Positions 1 through 9,703 are shown, counted from the first letter of the stretch. The stretch is 64,000 bases of DNA from an uncultured Bryobacterales bacterium (GCA_958295955.1 OY282420.1:976236-1040235); one strand, 5' to 3'. Made by a program: numbers and translations. The notes: generated from the sequence alone by a model not told the origin.

Positions 1-1428
1 CCCGCGCGTGGCGCGCATCACCCCGCCCACGAAGAAGCCGATCACGCCGGTCTTCCCGCCGCGGTACTGCGCGACCTGCTGCGGAGACTTGGCCAGCAGA
101 TCGGCAATGATTGCTTCCAACTCCCCGGTGTCGCTGATCTGTTGCAAGCCCTCGGCAGCGACGATCTCCGCCGCGGATTTTCCGCCGGCGAACATCTTGG
201 CGAAGACCTCTTTCGCCAACTTGCCCGAGAGCGAGCCGTCGTGGATGAGTTTTATCAAGGCCGCCAACTCCTCGGCGGCGATCGGCGAATCTTCGATTTT
301 CTTGCCCGCCGCATTGAGCGCGCCCATCAACTCGCCTTGCACCCAGTTGGCCGCGGTCTTCGGCCGGCTCGACGCCTGGGCCGCCGCCTCGAAATAGTCC
401 GCCGCGGCCTTGGTCAGCGTGAGCACCCGCGCGTCGTACTCCGAAAGCCCGTACTCTGCGACAAACCGCCGGCGCTTCGCGGGCGGCAATTCCGGCATGG
501 CGCCGCGGATTTCCTGCTGCCAGGCGTCCGAGACGATCAGCGGCGGCAAGTCGGGTTCGGGGAAATACCGGTAGTCGTGCGCTTCTTCCTTGCCGCGCAT
601 GCCGGCGGTCGCCCCGGTCGCGGTATTGAACAGGCGCGTTTCCTGAATCACGGTTCCGCCCGCTTCGAGCAGCGCCGCCTGCCGCGCGATCTCGTACTCG
701 ATCGCCTGTTTGACGTAGCGGAACGAGTTGACGTTCTTGATCTCGCAACGGGTGCCGAATTCCTTTTGCCCCCGCGGTCGTATGGAAACGTTGGCGTCGC
801 AGCGAAGCTGGCCTTTTTCCATGTCGCAATCGGAGGCGCCGGAGAATTGCACGATGAGCTTGAGCTCGTTCAGGTAAGCGACTGCTTCTTCTGAACTGCG
901 GATATCCGGCTCGCTGACGATCTCGCACAACGGCGCGCCGGCCCGGTTGAGATCGACGTAGCTGTAGCGCTGCGAATCGCTGAAGCCGTCGTGAACCGTC
1001 TTGCCCGCGTCTTCCTCCATGTGCAAGCGCGTGATGCCGATGCGCTTGCGCGTCCCGTTCACGTCGATGTCCAGCAGGCCGCGCTCCGCCAGGGGCTTGT
1101 CGTACTGCGAAATCTGATAGCCCTTGGGCAGGTCGGGGTAGAAGTAGTTTTTGCGCGCGAACTGCGAATAGCGGTTGACTCGGCAATCGAGCGCCAGCGA
1201 CGCCCGCACCGCCAGCGCGACCGCCTTGCGGTTCAGCACGGGCAACGCGCCCGGCAGCCCCAGCACGACCGGATCGGTTTGCGTGTTCGGCGCGTTGCCG
1301 AACTCGTGCGAGCTCGCCGAAAAGATTTTCGTGTTCGTCTTGAGTTGGACGTGGACCTCAAGCCCGATAACCGGCTCGTACTTGGCGATGGTTGCCGCGT
1401 CGGCGAGACCGGCATCGACGATGGACAT
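1..1428 (-). CDS. gatB: Asp-tRNA(Asn)/Glu-tRNA(Gln) amidotransferase subunit B (3' end cut by window)
   Basis: GatB is the tRNA-binding kinase subunit of the GatCAB complex. It phosphorylates Glu-tRNA(Gln) or Asp-tRNA(Asn), which is then amidated with ammonia from GatA. The minus-strand reading contains the family hallmark YEPVIGLEVHVQL near residue 18, the segment YFYPDLPKGYQISQYD, and near the window edge KTGVIGFFVGGVMRAT from the C-terminal YqeY-like domain. 476 codons are visible; the family is usually about 480-500, so only the last residues and stop lie outside. ATG at 1428 is the only in-frame ATG upstream of the motif; the upstream frame shows no alternative. A TATAAT box sits about 37 nt upstream. 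Presence implies the indirect amidation route for Gln- and/or Asn-tRNA. gatA and gatC are not in view. Confidence 0.96.
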   Translation of the reverse strand, partial: MSIVDAGLADAATIAKYEPVIGLEVHVQLKTNTKIFSASSHEFGNAPNTQTDPVVLGLPGALPVLNRKAVALAVRASLALDCRVNRYSQFARKNYFYPDLPKGYQISQYDKPLAERGLLDIDVNGTRKRIGITRLHMEEDAGKTVHDGFSDSQRYSYVDLNRAGAPLCEIVSEPDIRSSEEAVAYLNELKLIVQFSGASDCDMEKGQLRCDANVSIRPRGQKEFGTRCEIKNVNSFRYVKQAIEYEIARQAALLEAGGTVIQETRLFNTATGATAGMRGKEEAHDYRYFPEPDLPPLIVSDAWQQEIRGAMPELPPAKRRRFVAEYGLSEYDARVLTLTKAAADYFEAAAQASSRPKTAANWVQGELMGALNAAGKKIEDSPIAAEELAALIKLIHDGSLSGKLAKEVFAKMFAGGKSAAEIVAAEGLQQISDTGELEAIIADLLAKSPQQVAQYRGGKTGVIGFFVGGVMRATRG

Positions 1429-1464
1429 GAGCTTGCAGACGGCCCGGCCAAGCGGGAAACTCGA

Positions 1465-1470
1465 ATTATA
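1465..1470 (-). promoter_or_regulatory. Candidate -10 box for gatB
   Basis: Reading the minus strand, a perfect TATAAT lies about 37 nt upstream of the gatB ATG, giving a short leader of roughly 30 nt. I see no convincing TTGACA at 16-18 nt spacing, so the assignment rests on the -10 hexamer and its position only. Confidence 0.45.
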
Positions 1471-1545
1471 GCAGGGCTTTCCGGCCGAGCGGTTCGCAAG
1501 CGGCGGCATTGCTCCGCTCGCGCGGACCTGGGGGACAATAGGGGA

Positions 1546-2187
1546 ATGTTCACCTGGATCTGCCCCAAGTGCGGCAAAGAGGTCGATGTCGCGCAGAAAA
1601 GCTGTCCGCGCTGCGCGGCGGCGGAAGCATCCGCCGAAGGCGCCGAAGGCGCGCCCGTCCTCCCGCCGCCGGCGGCAGCGAGCAAGCGGGAGGAGGCCGC
1701 GCCGCAGCAAAGCCGCCCCGCGAGGCAAAAAAGTTCCCTGGAAGTCCGCCCGCTCCACTTGCTCCTTTTCGCCGCGGTCTTGATGCTGACCGTCGGCGGC
1801 GCGGTATGGCTGTCGCGGCCCGACTTGCTGCGCCTGGAAGCCGTGGCCGAGCCCGAGGAAGAGTCGGTGCAAACGTTCGGCCGCGGCCTGCAAGGTCCTT
1901 TGGAAGTGGCCGGAATCCGCGCCTATTACACTGACGATTACCAAACCAAGGTCAAGGCGTTCGTGGTCAATCACTCCGACGAGGCCCGATCGGTTGCGCT
2001 GCGCGTCTCTTTGCGCCACCGGCAAGCCACCGACAATGCGCCGCCGCTCGGCGGATTCGACCTTGTTCTGCCGCAGCCGCTGGCAGGGCATGGGTCGTTC
2101 GAAATCGACACGGATCTCGATGCCCTGGGATCACTGCAAAGCCTGCCCCCCTGGCAGGAAATGCGCGTCGATATCGACGCCAAGTGA
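1546..2187 (+). CDS. Zinc-ribbon, single-pass membrane protein of unknown function
   Basis: 213 residues. The N-terminus is a rubredoxin-like zinc ribbon (C6-P-K-C9 and C20-P-R-C23). A Pro/Ala/Glu-rich linker follows, then one hydrophobic segment at about residues 69-89, and an approximately 120-residue beta-rich C-terminal domain with no motif I recognise. This domain may be extracytoplasmic. ATG 1546 was chosen because the longer frame upstream only runs antisense to gatB and the zinc ribbon begins right after this Met; AGGGGA lies just upstream. It diverges from gatB. The architecture resembles other acidobacterial zinc-ribbon-plus-TM proteins of unknown role. I cannot assign a function. 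Confidence 0.75.
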   Translation: MFTWICPKCGKEVDVAQKSCPRCAAAEASAEGAEGAPVLPPPAAASKREEAAPQQSRPARQKSSLEVRPLHLLLFAAVLMLTVGGAVWLSRPDLLRLEAVAEPEEESVQTFGRGLQGPLEVAGIRAYYTDDYQTKVKAFVVNHSDEARSVALRVSLRHRQATDNAPPLGGFDLVLPQPLAGHGSFEIDTDLDALGSLQSLPPWQEMRVDIDAK

Positions 2188-2289
2188 ACCCGGTACCGCG
2201 GCGCGGCGCCCGCAAGCGCCGCCGATTCGCTACGCTGGTTTAAGTTTCCAGGGTTACGAGCGCCGGCCGGCCGACAGGAGGAAAAAACT

Positions 2290-4425
2290 ATGAGCGATTT
2301 GGTCATCCATACCCGCCAAGGCGATGTCGGGGTCATCACGATCAACAATCCCCCGGTAAACGCGCTGAGCCCCGGCGTGCCCGAGGGCATTCTCGACGGC
2401 ATCGAGAAATTCGGCGCGGACGACGCGGTGCGCGCCATCGTGGTGATCGGCGGCGGGCGCACGTTCATCGCCGGCGCCGACATCAAGGAATTCGGCAAGA
2501 TCACGTCCGGGCAGAAACGACGCGGTCCCGGTCTGCAACAGGTGATCGCCGGCCTGGAAGCCTCGGCCAAGCCGACGGTCGCCGCGATCCACGGCAACGC
2601 TCTCGGCGGCGGCCTCGAAACCTCGATGGGCTGCCATTATCGGGTCGCCCTGGCTGCGGCGAAAGTCGGCCAGCCGGAGGTGAAGCTGGGCATCACCCCC
2701 GGCGCGCAGGGCACGCAGCGTCTGCCGCGCCTCGCGGGCGTCGCGAAAGCGCTGGAGATGTGCGCGATCGGCGATCCGATCTCGGCTGCCGAAGCGCAGA
2801 AACTGGGCATCATCGACCGCGTCGTCGAAGGCGCCGGATACGACGACCTGCTGGCCGGCGCGGTTGCTTTCGCTACGGATGCCGCCGGCGGGGAGGGGCC
2901 GCCTCCCCGGGTGAGCGCGCGCAACGAAAAACTGGGGACTCCCGAAGAAAACGCGCCTCTTTTCGCTGCGGCCGGAGCGATGGTCGCCAAGAAACGCCGC
3001 GGGTATTTCGCTCCGCTGAAGAATATCGAGGCGGTAGAGGCGGCAACCGTGCTCCCATTCGACGAGGGCGTCAAGAAAGAAGCCGAATTGTTCCGCGAGT
3101 GCCTCTTCTCCACGCAGTCGAAGGCGCTCATTCACGCCTTCTTCGGCGAGCGGACTGTGCGCAAGATTCCCGACGTGCCGAAGGACACGCCGACCCGCAA
3201 CATCGCCTCCGCCGCGGTGATCGGCGCCGGCACGATGGGCGGCGGCATTGCCATGAGCTACGCCAACGCGGGCATTCCGGTGGTCATCAAGGAAACCGAT
3301 CGGGAAGCTCTCGACCGCGGCATGAACGTCATCCGCAAAAACTACGAGCGGTCGGTGCGGCGCGGGCGCTTCACGCAGGAATTCGTCGAGCAGCGGCTCG
3401 CCTTGATTACGCCGCGGACGAGCTACGACGGCTTCGCCGACGCCGACATCGTCATCGAGGCCGTCTTCGAAGACATGGATCTCAAGAAGAATATCTTCGG
3501 CGAGATCGACGCGATCGCCAAGCCCGGCGCGGTGTTGGCGTCGAACACATCGACCCTGAGTATCGACGAGATCGCCTCCGTCACGTCGCGGCCCGAGCAG
3601 GTCATCGGACACCACTTCTTCAGCCCGGCGAACGTGATGCGCCTGCTGGAGATCGTTCGCGGCGAAAAGACCGACAAGGAGGTCATTGCCGCCTCGATGG
3701 CGCTGGCGCGCAGGTTGGGCAAGATCGGCGTCCTGGTGGGCAACTGCCACGGTTTCGTCGGCAACCGCATGTTCGGACCCTACCGCCGCGAAGCCCAGTT
3801 CTTGGCCGAAGAAGGCGCCAAGATCTCCACGATCGATCGGGTGATTTACGAATTCGGCGCCGCGATGGGGCCGCTGGCCGTCGGCGACCTGGCCGGCCTC
3901 GATATCGGCTGGCGCGTGCGCAAGGGCAACCCCGGACTTTTCCCCGCGGGAACGCGCCGGCCGCTCGCTGAGGACGCGCTCGTCGCGGCAGGCCGTTACG
4001 GACAGAAGACCGGCGCCGGCTGGTATCGCTACGGCGCCGACCGCAGCCGCAGCGAAGACCCCGAAGTCGAAGCCCTGCTGCGCAAGATCGCCGCCGAAGC
4101 GGGCATCGCCCAGCGCGCGATCTCCGACGACGAGATCCGCGACCGCATCGTTTACTCGCTGATCAACGAAGGCGCGCGCATCCTCGAAGAAGGTTTCGCG
4201 CTGCGCTCCGTCGATATCGACATCATCTATCTCTACGGTTACGGTTTCCCGCCGTACCGCGGCGGCCCGATGTTCTACGCCGACACGATAGGGCCGGCCA
4301 AGGTGCTGGCGCGGGTCGAAGAATTCCACGCCGTTCACGGGCACTGGTGGCGTCCGGCGCCTCTGCTCAAGGAGTTGGCCGCAGCCGGCAAGACATTCTC
4401 GGAATGGGACCGCGCGCGGGCGTAA
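2290..4425 (+). CDS. Enoyl-CoA hydratase / 3-hydroxyacyl-CoA dehydrogenase fusion (FadB/FadJ-like)
   Basis: Multifunctional beta-oxidation enzyme of 711 residues that hydrates trans-2-enoyl-CoA and then oxidises L-3-hydroxyacyl-CoA with NAD. The N-terminal crotonase half (about 1-190) shows the oxyanion-hole segment GNALGGGLET and PEVKLGITPGAQGTQRLPR. The dehydrogenase half starts near residue 308 with the Rossmann motif VIGAGTMGGGIA, then GHHFFSPANVMRLLEIV and the NRMFGPY region; a C-terminal helical domain contains YGYGFPPYRGGPM. Order and length match the peroxisomal-type bifunctional enzyme and FadJ. A strong AGGAGG lies 10 nt before the ATG. No thiolase or acyl-CoA dehydrogenase is adjacent. 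It converges on a sulfatase with a GC hairpin between them. Confidence 0.93.
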   Translation: MSDLVIHTRQGDVGVITINNPPVNALSPGVPEGILDGIEKFGADDAVRAIVVIGGGRTFIAGADIKEFGKITSGQKRRGPGLQQVIAGLEASAKPTVAAIHGNALGGGLETSMGCHYRVALAAAKVGQPEVKLGITPGAQGTQRLPRLAGVAKALEMCAIGDPISAAEAQKLGIIDRVVEGAGYDDLLAGAVAFATDAAGGEGPPPRVSARNEKLGTPEENAPLFAAAGAMVAKKRRGYFAPLKNIEAVEAATVLPFDEGVKKEAELFRECLFSTQSKALIHAFFGERTVRKIPDVPKDTPTRNIASAAVIGAGTMGGGIAMSYANAGIPVVIKETDREALDRGMNVIRKNYERSVRRGRFTQEFVEQRLALITPRTSYDGFADADIVIEAVFEDMDLKKNIFGEIDAIAKPGAVLASNTSTLSIDEIASVTSRPEQVIGHHFFSPANVMRLLEIVRGEKTDKEVIAASMALARRLGKIGVLVGNCHGFVGNRMFGPYRREAQFLAEEGAKISTIDRVIYEFGAAMGPLAVGDLAGLDIGWRVRKGNPGLFPAGTRRPLAEDALVAAGRYGQKTGAGWYRYGADRSRSEDPEVEALLRKIAAEAGIAQRAISDDEIRDRIVYSLINEGARILEEGFALRSVDIDIIYLYGYGFPPYRGGPMFYADTIGPAKVLARVEEFHAVHGHWWRPAPLLKELAAAGKTFSEWDRARA

Positions 4426-4426
4426 T

Positions 4427-4447
4427 CCGCCCGGCAGCGGCGGGCGG
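4427..4447. terminator. GC-rich hairpin between convergent genes
   Basis: CCGCCCG (4427-4433) and CGGGCGG (4441-4447) form a perfect 7-bp stem with a 7-nt loop, between the stop codons of the beta-oxidation gene and the convergent sulfatase. There is no U-tract on either strand, so it is at best a weak bidirectional terminator. Confidence 0.4.
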
Positions 4448-4454
4448 GCGCTGC

Positions 4455-6110
4455 CTATCGCCCAGACGGCAGCGGATAGACGCCGGCGCGTTCGGCCCAG
4501 GCTTCGAAATCGGCGGCAAGCTGCCGCACGCGGCCGGGCTCGGCGCCGGCCAGGTTCCTGGTCTCAGTGCGGTCGTTTGCCAAGTCGTATAGCTCCCACG
4601 GCTTGCCGGCCGGCGATACGAGCTTCCAGCCGCCCTTGCGGATGCCCCGCGCTCCGAAGTGCTCGAAATAGATCGTCCGCTCGGGGCCGCGCTCCCTGCC
4701 CTGGAAGATCGGGACAAGGCTCTCGCCCGCGACAGGCGTTGTCGCCCGCCCGCGGAAATAGGGCGGAACGCGCGCCTTGCCGACGTCGAGCGCCGTGGCC
4801 ATAATGTCAACCACGTGGCCCGGCCGGTGCGTAACCGCTCCCGGCGCGGTTTTGAGCCCCGCGGGCCAATGGACGATAAACGGCGTTGCCGTGCCGCCCT
4901 CGTATTGTTCTTTCTTCCAGTAGCGGAACGGCGTGTTGGCGGCGTTGGCCCACATCGGCCCGATGCCGTTGTACGAAAGCTGCGGGCCGGGCATGACCTT
5001 CTTCTCCGTGTCGTACGCAATCTCGCGGCCGTCGCGCGTATGGGACGGCCGATCGAATCCGGGGCCGAAACGCGACGGCAGTTCCGGGCTCGCGCCGTTA
5101 TCGGACAAAAAGAAAATCAAGGTGTTTTCGTACTCCCCGATATGCTTGAGCTTGGCGACGATGCGCGACAGGCCGCTGTCGAGTCGGTCGATCATCGCCG
5201 CATGAACCGCCATCGCCCGCGCGTCCCATTCCTTGTCGGGGTTGTCCTCCCAGCGCCTCTCCTTGTCATGACGCGGCGACAGCACCGCCGTATCCGCTGC
5301 GATCAGCCCCCGGTCGACCATCCGCCGGTAACGCGATTCGCGGATTGCGTCCCAGCCGACGGCGTAGGCGGTTTCGTATTTCGCGATGTCTTCGGGCAGC
5401 GCGTGGAGCGGCCAGTGGGGCGCGGTGTGGGCGACGTAGAGGAAGAAGGGCCGGTCGAGCTTGCCGTACTTTTCGACGAACGCCGCCGCGCGGTCGTTGA
5501 TCGCGTCGGTGTAATAAAAGCCGTCCGGCACGGACGCGACGGGTTTCGTGTTGTGAACCAGTGAAAACGGGTCGAAGAAATCGACGACGCCCCAGATGGT
5601 TCCCCAATGTTCCTGAAAGCCGCGGCCGACGGGATAGGTCTGCGGGTCGGAAAACCGGCCGAGATCCAGGCGGTGGCTGACCCAAGCAGCGTTTTTCGGG
5701 GTGCGTTTGGTCAGCGACAGGTGCCACTTGCCGACCATCGCCGTCGAATAGCCGGCTGCCCGCAGCGCCTCGGCGACGGTCATCGCGTGCGGTTTCAGAC
5801 GGCCCTCGTAACCCGGCGAGCCCTGGTTGAAGGTCATGCGCCCCACGCCCGCCTGGTGCGGATACAGCCCGGTCAGCAGCGCCGCGCGGGTCGGACAGCA
5901 GCGCGAAGCGTTGTAGAAATTCGTGAAGCGCAGGCCGTTCGCGGCGAGCCCGTCGAGGTTCGGAGTCTCGATCTCGCCGCCGTAACAGCCGGCGTCCGAG
6001 TAGCCCATATCGTCGGCCATGATGACCACGATGTTGGGCCGGGCGTCGGCGCCAAGCGCGGCGGCGGCCCCAAAACCCGCAAGAGAAAGCGCCCGGAGCA
6101 AGCGAAACAT
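4455..6110 (-). CDS. Exported sulfatase (type I, formylglycine-dependent)
   Basis: Predicted 551-residue arylsulfatase-family hydrolase acting outside the cytoplasm on an unidentified sulfate ester. After a signal peptide (about 1-22), the metal-binding start NIVVIMADDMGYSD is followed by the sulfatase signature C71-C-P-T-R75 plus ALLTG; Cys71 would be converted to formylglycine. Further hallmarks are GKWHL, LSDNG and the C-terminal WKLV region. I start at ATG 6110 because the longer frame (from 6200) puts 30 non-signal residues before a clean signal peptide. The CCPTR form resembles the large bacterial arylsulfatase group. The neighbouring lyase and GH2 genes on the same strand suggest carbohydrate catabolism, but the gaps are too large to call an operon. 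Confidence 0.9.
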   Translation of the reverse strand: MFRLLRALSLAGFGAAAALGADARPNIVVIMADDMGYSDAGCYGGEIETPNLDGLAANGLRFTNFYNASRCCPTRAALLTGLYPHQAGVGRMTFNQGSPGYEGRLKPHAMTVAEALRAAGYSTAMVGKWHLSLTKRTPKNAAWVSHRLDLGRFSDPQTYPVGRGFQEHWGTIWGVVDFFDPFSLVHNTKPVASVPDGFYYTDAINDRAAAFVEKYGKLDRPFFLYVAHTAPHWPLHALPEDIAKYETAYAVGWDAIRESRYRRMVDRGLIAADTAVLSPRHDKERRWEDNPDKEWDARAMAVHAAMIDRLDSGLSRIVAKLKHIGEYENTLIFFLSDNGASPELPSRFGPGFDRPSHTRDGREIAYDTEKKVMPGPQLSYNGIGPMWANAANTPFRYWKKEQYEGGTATPFIVHWPAGLKTAPGAVTHRPGHVVDIMATALDVGKARVPPYFRGRATTPVAGESLVPIFQGRERGPERTIYFEHFGARGIRKGGWKLVSPAGKPWELYDLANDRTETRNLAGAEPGRVRQLAADFEAWAERAGVYPLPSGR

Positions 6111-6243
6111 CGCAAAAAGCGTAGCAGAACCGCGCCCTACCCTGCCGAGAGCGCGCTCGCTACCGCCCTCTGCCGCACTGCTTATGCCCGCAGTTGCCAC
6201 AGTCCCGCTTCAGACTCATTCTTCGCTTGAAATAGAGCTGAAC

Positions 6244-7344
6244 TCAGCGCAACCATTCGTCGAGATGCTCGGCGACGAAAAGCGTATCGTCGAGGTGCGG
6301 ATACGCCGCGTGGACGCGGTCGATCTCGTCGCTCTGCCCCGCAGAGAGAACCTCGTTTTCATCCAGGCACCAAACGCCCTCGAGCAGCCCTTGGCGCCGC
6401 AGAACTTCATGAATGCCCGGAATGCAGCCCGCGAAGTCGTTGCGCACATCGAAAAACGCCGCGTTGGCGTCGGTGACCTGGTTGGCCAAAGCAAGCAGGG
6501 ATTCGGGGATCGGCAGCCGCCGGTCGGAAGCCGCCCGGCGGCACTCCCGCCAATAGTCGTAAGCGCAGCGGGTCCACACGGCCCAGTGCCCCAGCAATCC
6601 GCCCACGAAACGCGCCGAGCGCGGCTGCGGCTTGCCGGGCATCTCGTACGCCGCCAGCAGGTCGCCGACGATGTGGTCGTCATTCCCGGTATAGAGAGCG
6701 ATTTGCTCGCGCCGGTCGGACTCCATCACCGCGCGCACAACGTCGAGCGTCCGGTAGCGGTCGAACGGAGCGATCTTGACCGCCGCGGCGTTCTCGATCG
6801 CAGTGAACTCGCGCCAGAATTCATAGGGCAATACCCGCCCCCCGACCGACGGCTGCAAGTAAAAGCCCATCAACGGAATCGCCTCGGCAACGGCTCGCGC
6901 ATGAGCCGTCAGAGACTGCGTATCCGCGCCGGGAAACGCCGCAAAACCGAGCAGCCCGAGGTGGTATCCGAGATCGGCGGCGATTTGCGCCTCGCGAACG
7001 GCTTGACGGGTCTGCCCGCAGATGCCCGCGATGCGAACGATCGGCGGCTGCTTCACGCTGCGCTCGAATGCGTCGATGGTTTCGGCCGCAAGCTCGAGAA
7101 CCGGCTGGAAAAGTCCGATGCGCGGGTCTCGGATGGCGAATTGCGTGGTATGCACGCCGACTGCCAATCCGCCCGCGCCGGCAGCCAGGTAATAGCGCGT
7201 CAGCGCCCGCTGGCGGCGCTCGTCGAGCTTGCGCCGGGAGTTCAGCGCCAGCGGATGCGCCGGAATCACGGCGCCTCCGCGCAGGCGCTCGGCGACCGTT
7301 TTCTTCAGTTGCGGCAACTTGTGCATGAATGCCCGCGAACGCAT
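6244..7344 (-). CDS. DapA-family (dihydrodipicolinate synthase-like) aldolase/lyase
   Basis: 366 residues with a TIM-barrel class I aldolase pattern. The likely Schiff-base lysine is K190 in AAAVKIAPFDRY, where K sits in the VKI context seen in DapA/NanA relatives. The opening AVIPAHPLAL corresponds to the phosphate/carboxylate-binding strand of the family. Known members include lysine-pathway DapA, N-acetylneuraminate lyase and 2-keto-3-deoxy-sugar aldolases. The sequence is longer than DapA (about 290), with extra C-terminal helices, and I see no feature selecting a substrate. Location between a sulfatase and a GH2 glycosidase favours a catabolic sugar-acid role, by inference. ATG 7344 or 7326 could start it; neither has a good SD. 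Confidence 0.7.
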   Translation of the reverse strand: MRSRAFMHKLPQLKKTVAERLRGGAVIPAHPLALNSRRKLDERRQRALTRYYLAAGAGGLAVGVHTTQFAIRDPRIGLFQPVLELAAETIDAFERSVKQPPIVRIAGICGQTRQAVREAQIAADLGYHLGLLGFAAFPGADTQSLTAHARAVAEAIPLMGFYLQPSVGGRVLPYEFWREFTAIENAAAVKIAPFDRYRTLDVVRAVMESDRREQIALYTGNDDHIVGDLLAAYEMPGKPQPRSARFVGGLLGHWAVWTRCAYDYWRECRRAASDRRLPIPESLLALANQVTDANAAFFDVRNDFAGCIPGIHEVLRRQGLLEGVWCLDENEVLSAGQSDEIDRVHAAYPHLDDTLFVAEHLDEWLR

Positions 7345-7375
7345 CGTTGCGGCGCGGCCGCGGCGAAACCGCGCC

Positions 7376-9658
7376 TTACTCCAGCGTGTACAGCCCGAAG
7401 TCGAGGCCGCGGGTTTCTTCCGCGAACTCGCCTGTCACCGCGATCACGTTTTCTCCCTTGCGCAGCAGGCCGGCATGGGCGCTCAAGTCCAGGTGGTGAT
7501 AATGCCTGCGCGTCGGGCGGGTTCCCGCGAAGTCGAAAACCTTTTTGCCGTTCAGATAAATCACGCCTTTATCGACCGCGTGGTAGGCCTCGAGCCACAG
7601 GTTGTCGGGGGCTGCCGCCAACTCGAACGACTTGCGCATCCAGATCGGCCCTTTCGTCCATGTCGTCCCGGTCGGAAAAAGGGAATCCTTGCCGGATTGA
7701 AACGGCGCCGCCCCCTGCTTCCAGCCGCCGTTCTTGGCGCCGATCGAATGCCAACCGCCCTTGGGTTCCTTGAAGCGGTAACGCCACGTCTGCGGCCGAT
7801 GCTCGGAGGTCTTCAGCAGGACCTTGGCGCGGCCCGCCGCGGCGTAAAGCCGGTTGTGGAGGCCGCGCAGCTTCGCCTCGTCGAATTTGACGATTTCGCG
7901 GTCATACGTCATCAAGCCGTTGACCTCGCCCTCGACGTCGGTGGTCTGGGTATAGACCGCCGCGGCCAAGCCGTGGCCGATCGGGCCGATGACGTTGCCG
8001 ACGACTTCAAGGTATTTTTCGTTGAGCGCTTCCCGGCTGTAGTAGGTGCGGTAGCCCCAGTTGCGCTTGTTCCACCACAAATGACCGTCGACCGGCCAGC
8101 CGAGGCCGCCGAATTCGCCGAGCAAGGTGGCGCGTTCCGGCGAGACGCGCTCCATGCCGGGCCCCGGATACATGTGCGTGTCGTAAACGTGGCCGACGCC
8201 GCGGTCGGTCCAGCCGCTGTTGGCGTTGACCAGGCGCGAGGGGTCGCGCTTCTCCAGCCAGGCGGCAATGCGCTCGCTGTCGTACTGCCCCCAGCCTTCG
8301 TTGAAGGGAACCCAACTGACGATCGAAGGGAAAAACGAGAAGGCATCGATCAACTCGGCCAACTCGGCTTCGAACTGCTGCGCGGAATCGGCCGGGCGCG
8401 CGGCGTCTTCGGCGTCGCCGGGCGCCACCCTCAAATTGTTCGGCCGGCCGCGGCGCAGGTTGCCGTTGGGCATGTCCTGCCAGACCATCAGGCCCAGGCG
8501 GTCGCAGTGGTAATACCAGCGCGCCGGCTCGACCTTGACGTGCTTCCGCGCCATATTGAAGCCCAATTTTTTGGTGACTTCGATGTCGTAGCGCAGCGCT
8601 TCGTCGGTGGGGGCGGTATAAAGGCCGTCGGGCCACCAGCCTTGATCGAGCGGCCCCAACATGAAGATGGGGCGGTTGTTCAACATCAGGCGCGTAAACC
8701 CGCGGTCGTCTTTGCCCAGCGAGACCTTGCGCATGGCGAAATAGCTGCCGACCCGATCCGCCGGGTCTTGGCCGCGGGTCAATTGAACGTCGAGGTCGTA
8801 GAGATGCGGAGAATCGGGCGTCCAGAGCCGCGGGTTCTCGATCGTGATCCGCAGCGGCCGATTCGGCGAACCGCTTCCCCGGGCGATCGCTCGGCCCCCA
8901 GCGTAAACTGCGGCGCGCACCTGCATTCCCGCGTCCCGGCCCCGCGTGGAAACGCGCAGTTGAATGGATTGGCTGTCGATATTCGGAACGATCGACAGCG
9001 CTGCGATGGACGCCGCCGGTACGGGCTCCATCCATACCGTCTGCCAAATGCCGGTGACCGAGGTGTACCAGATGCCTGCGGGCTCGCTGACCTGCTTGCC
9101 GCGGGCCTGCGTCCAGGCGTCGGTCGGATCCCAAACGGAGACAACGAGCTCCTGTTCGCCCCCGCCGGCGAGCGCATCCGTGATGTCGAAGTGGAACGGC
9201 GTGTAGCCGCCTTTGTGCTCGCCGACGGTCTTGCCGTTGACGGAGACGACCGCGCGCCAATCGACGGCGCCGAAATGCAGGATGACTCGGTCTTCTGACC
9301 ACTCGGGCGGGACCGTGAATTTCCGCCGGTACCAGAGCCGCCGTTCGGCGCCGGGAACTTGCTTTACGCCCGACAGCGCCGACTCGATGGGAAACGGAAC
9401 CAGTATCTCGCCGTCGAACGCAGCCGGCCGCGGCGCGTCTTGCGGCGCCAGCGCGTACTCCCAGAGGCCGTTGAGATTGCGCCAGCGCGAGCGCACCATC
9501 TGCGGCCGCGGGTACTCGCGCCAAGCCGTATCAACCGTCACATCTTGGGCAAACCGGCTCAGCATCCGCCCTTCGACGGGCTGCCAATCCGCCCGCCCGG
9601 CGGGAGCGGCCGCGAAGGCTATCAGGGAAACGCAACAAGCGAGGATTGAACGGTACAT
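7376..9658 (-). CDS. Exported glycoside hydrolase family 2 protein
   Basis: 760-residue GH2 protein (beta-galactosidase/beta-glucuronidase/beta-mannosidase clan). The signal peptide MYRSILACCVSLIAFAAA is followed by the jelly-roll sugar-binding domain (RNLNGLWEYAL, WYRRKFTVP), the Ig-like domain, and a TIM barrel with the acid/base Glu in VPFNEGWGQ and a likely nucleophile Glu in LLGEFGGLG. A C-terminal domain (GENVIAVTGEF) looks like an additional beta-sandwich. ATG 9658 gives the signal peptide at the N-terminus and has GGAG 8 nt upstream. Substrate is not readable from sequence. It is one of several exported hydrolases here and probably trims oligosaccharides outside the inner membrane. 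Confidence 0.88.
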   Translation of the reverse strand: MYRSILACCVSLIAFAAAPAGRADWQPVEGRMLSRFAQDVTVDTAWREYPRPQMVRSRWRNLNGLWEYALAPQDAPRPAAFDGEILVPFPIESALSGVKQVPGAERRLWYRRKFTVPPEWSEDRVILHFGAVDWRAVVSVNGKTVGEHKGGYTPFHFDITDALAGGGEQELVVSVWDPTDAWTQARGKQVSEPAGIWYTSVTGIWQTVWMEPVPAASIAALSIVPNIDSQSIQLRVSTRGRDAGMQVRAAVYAGGRAIARGSGSPNRPLRITIENPRLWTPDSPHLYDLDVQLTRGQDPADRVGSYFAMRKVSLGKDDRGFTRLMLNNRPIFMLGPLDQGWWPDGLYTAPTDEALRYDIEVTKKLGFNMARKHVKVEPARWYYHCDRLGLMVWQDMPNGNLRRGRPNNLRVAPGDAEDAARPADSAQQFEAELAELIDAFSFFPSIVSWVPFNEGWGQYDSERIAAWLEKRDPSRLVNANSGWTDRGVGHVYDTHMYPGPGMERVSPERATLLGEFGGLGWPVDGHLWWNKRNWGYRTYYSREALNEKYLEVVGNVIGPIGHGLAAAVYTQTTDVEGEVNGLMTYDREIVKFDEAKLRGLHNRLYAAAGRAKVLLKTSEHRPQTWRYRFKEPKGGWHSIGAKNGGWKQGAAPFQSGKDSLFPTGTTWTKGPIWMRKSFELAAAPDNLWLEAYHAVDKGVIYLNGKKVFDFAGTRPTRRHYHHLDLSAHAGLLRKGENVIAVTGEFAEETRGLDFGLYTLE

Positions 9659-9703
9659 CGCAAACTCCGCATTCCAGACTATCACGCAGCCGGCGCGCGC
9701 GAT

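Noticed and set aside
991..1545. Long plus-strand frame upstream of the zinc-ribbon gene
   Set aside because: It runs antisense to gatB, whose minus-strand motifs are unambiguous.
2254..4344. 696-codon minus-strand frame opposite the beta-oxidation gene
   Set aside because: Shadow of a motif-rich plus-strand gene with a strong SD.
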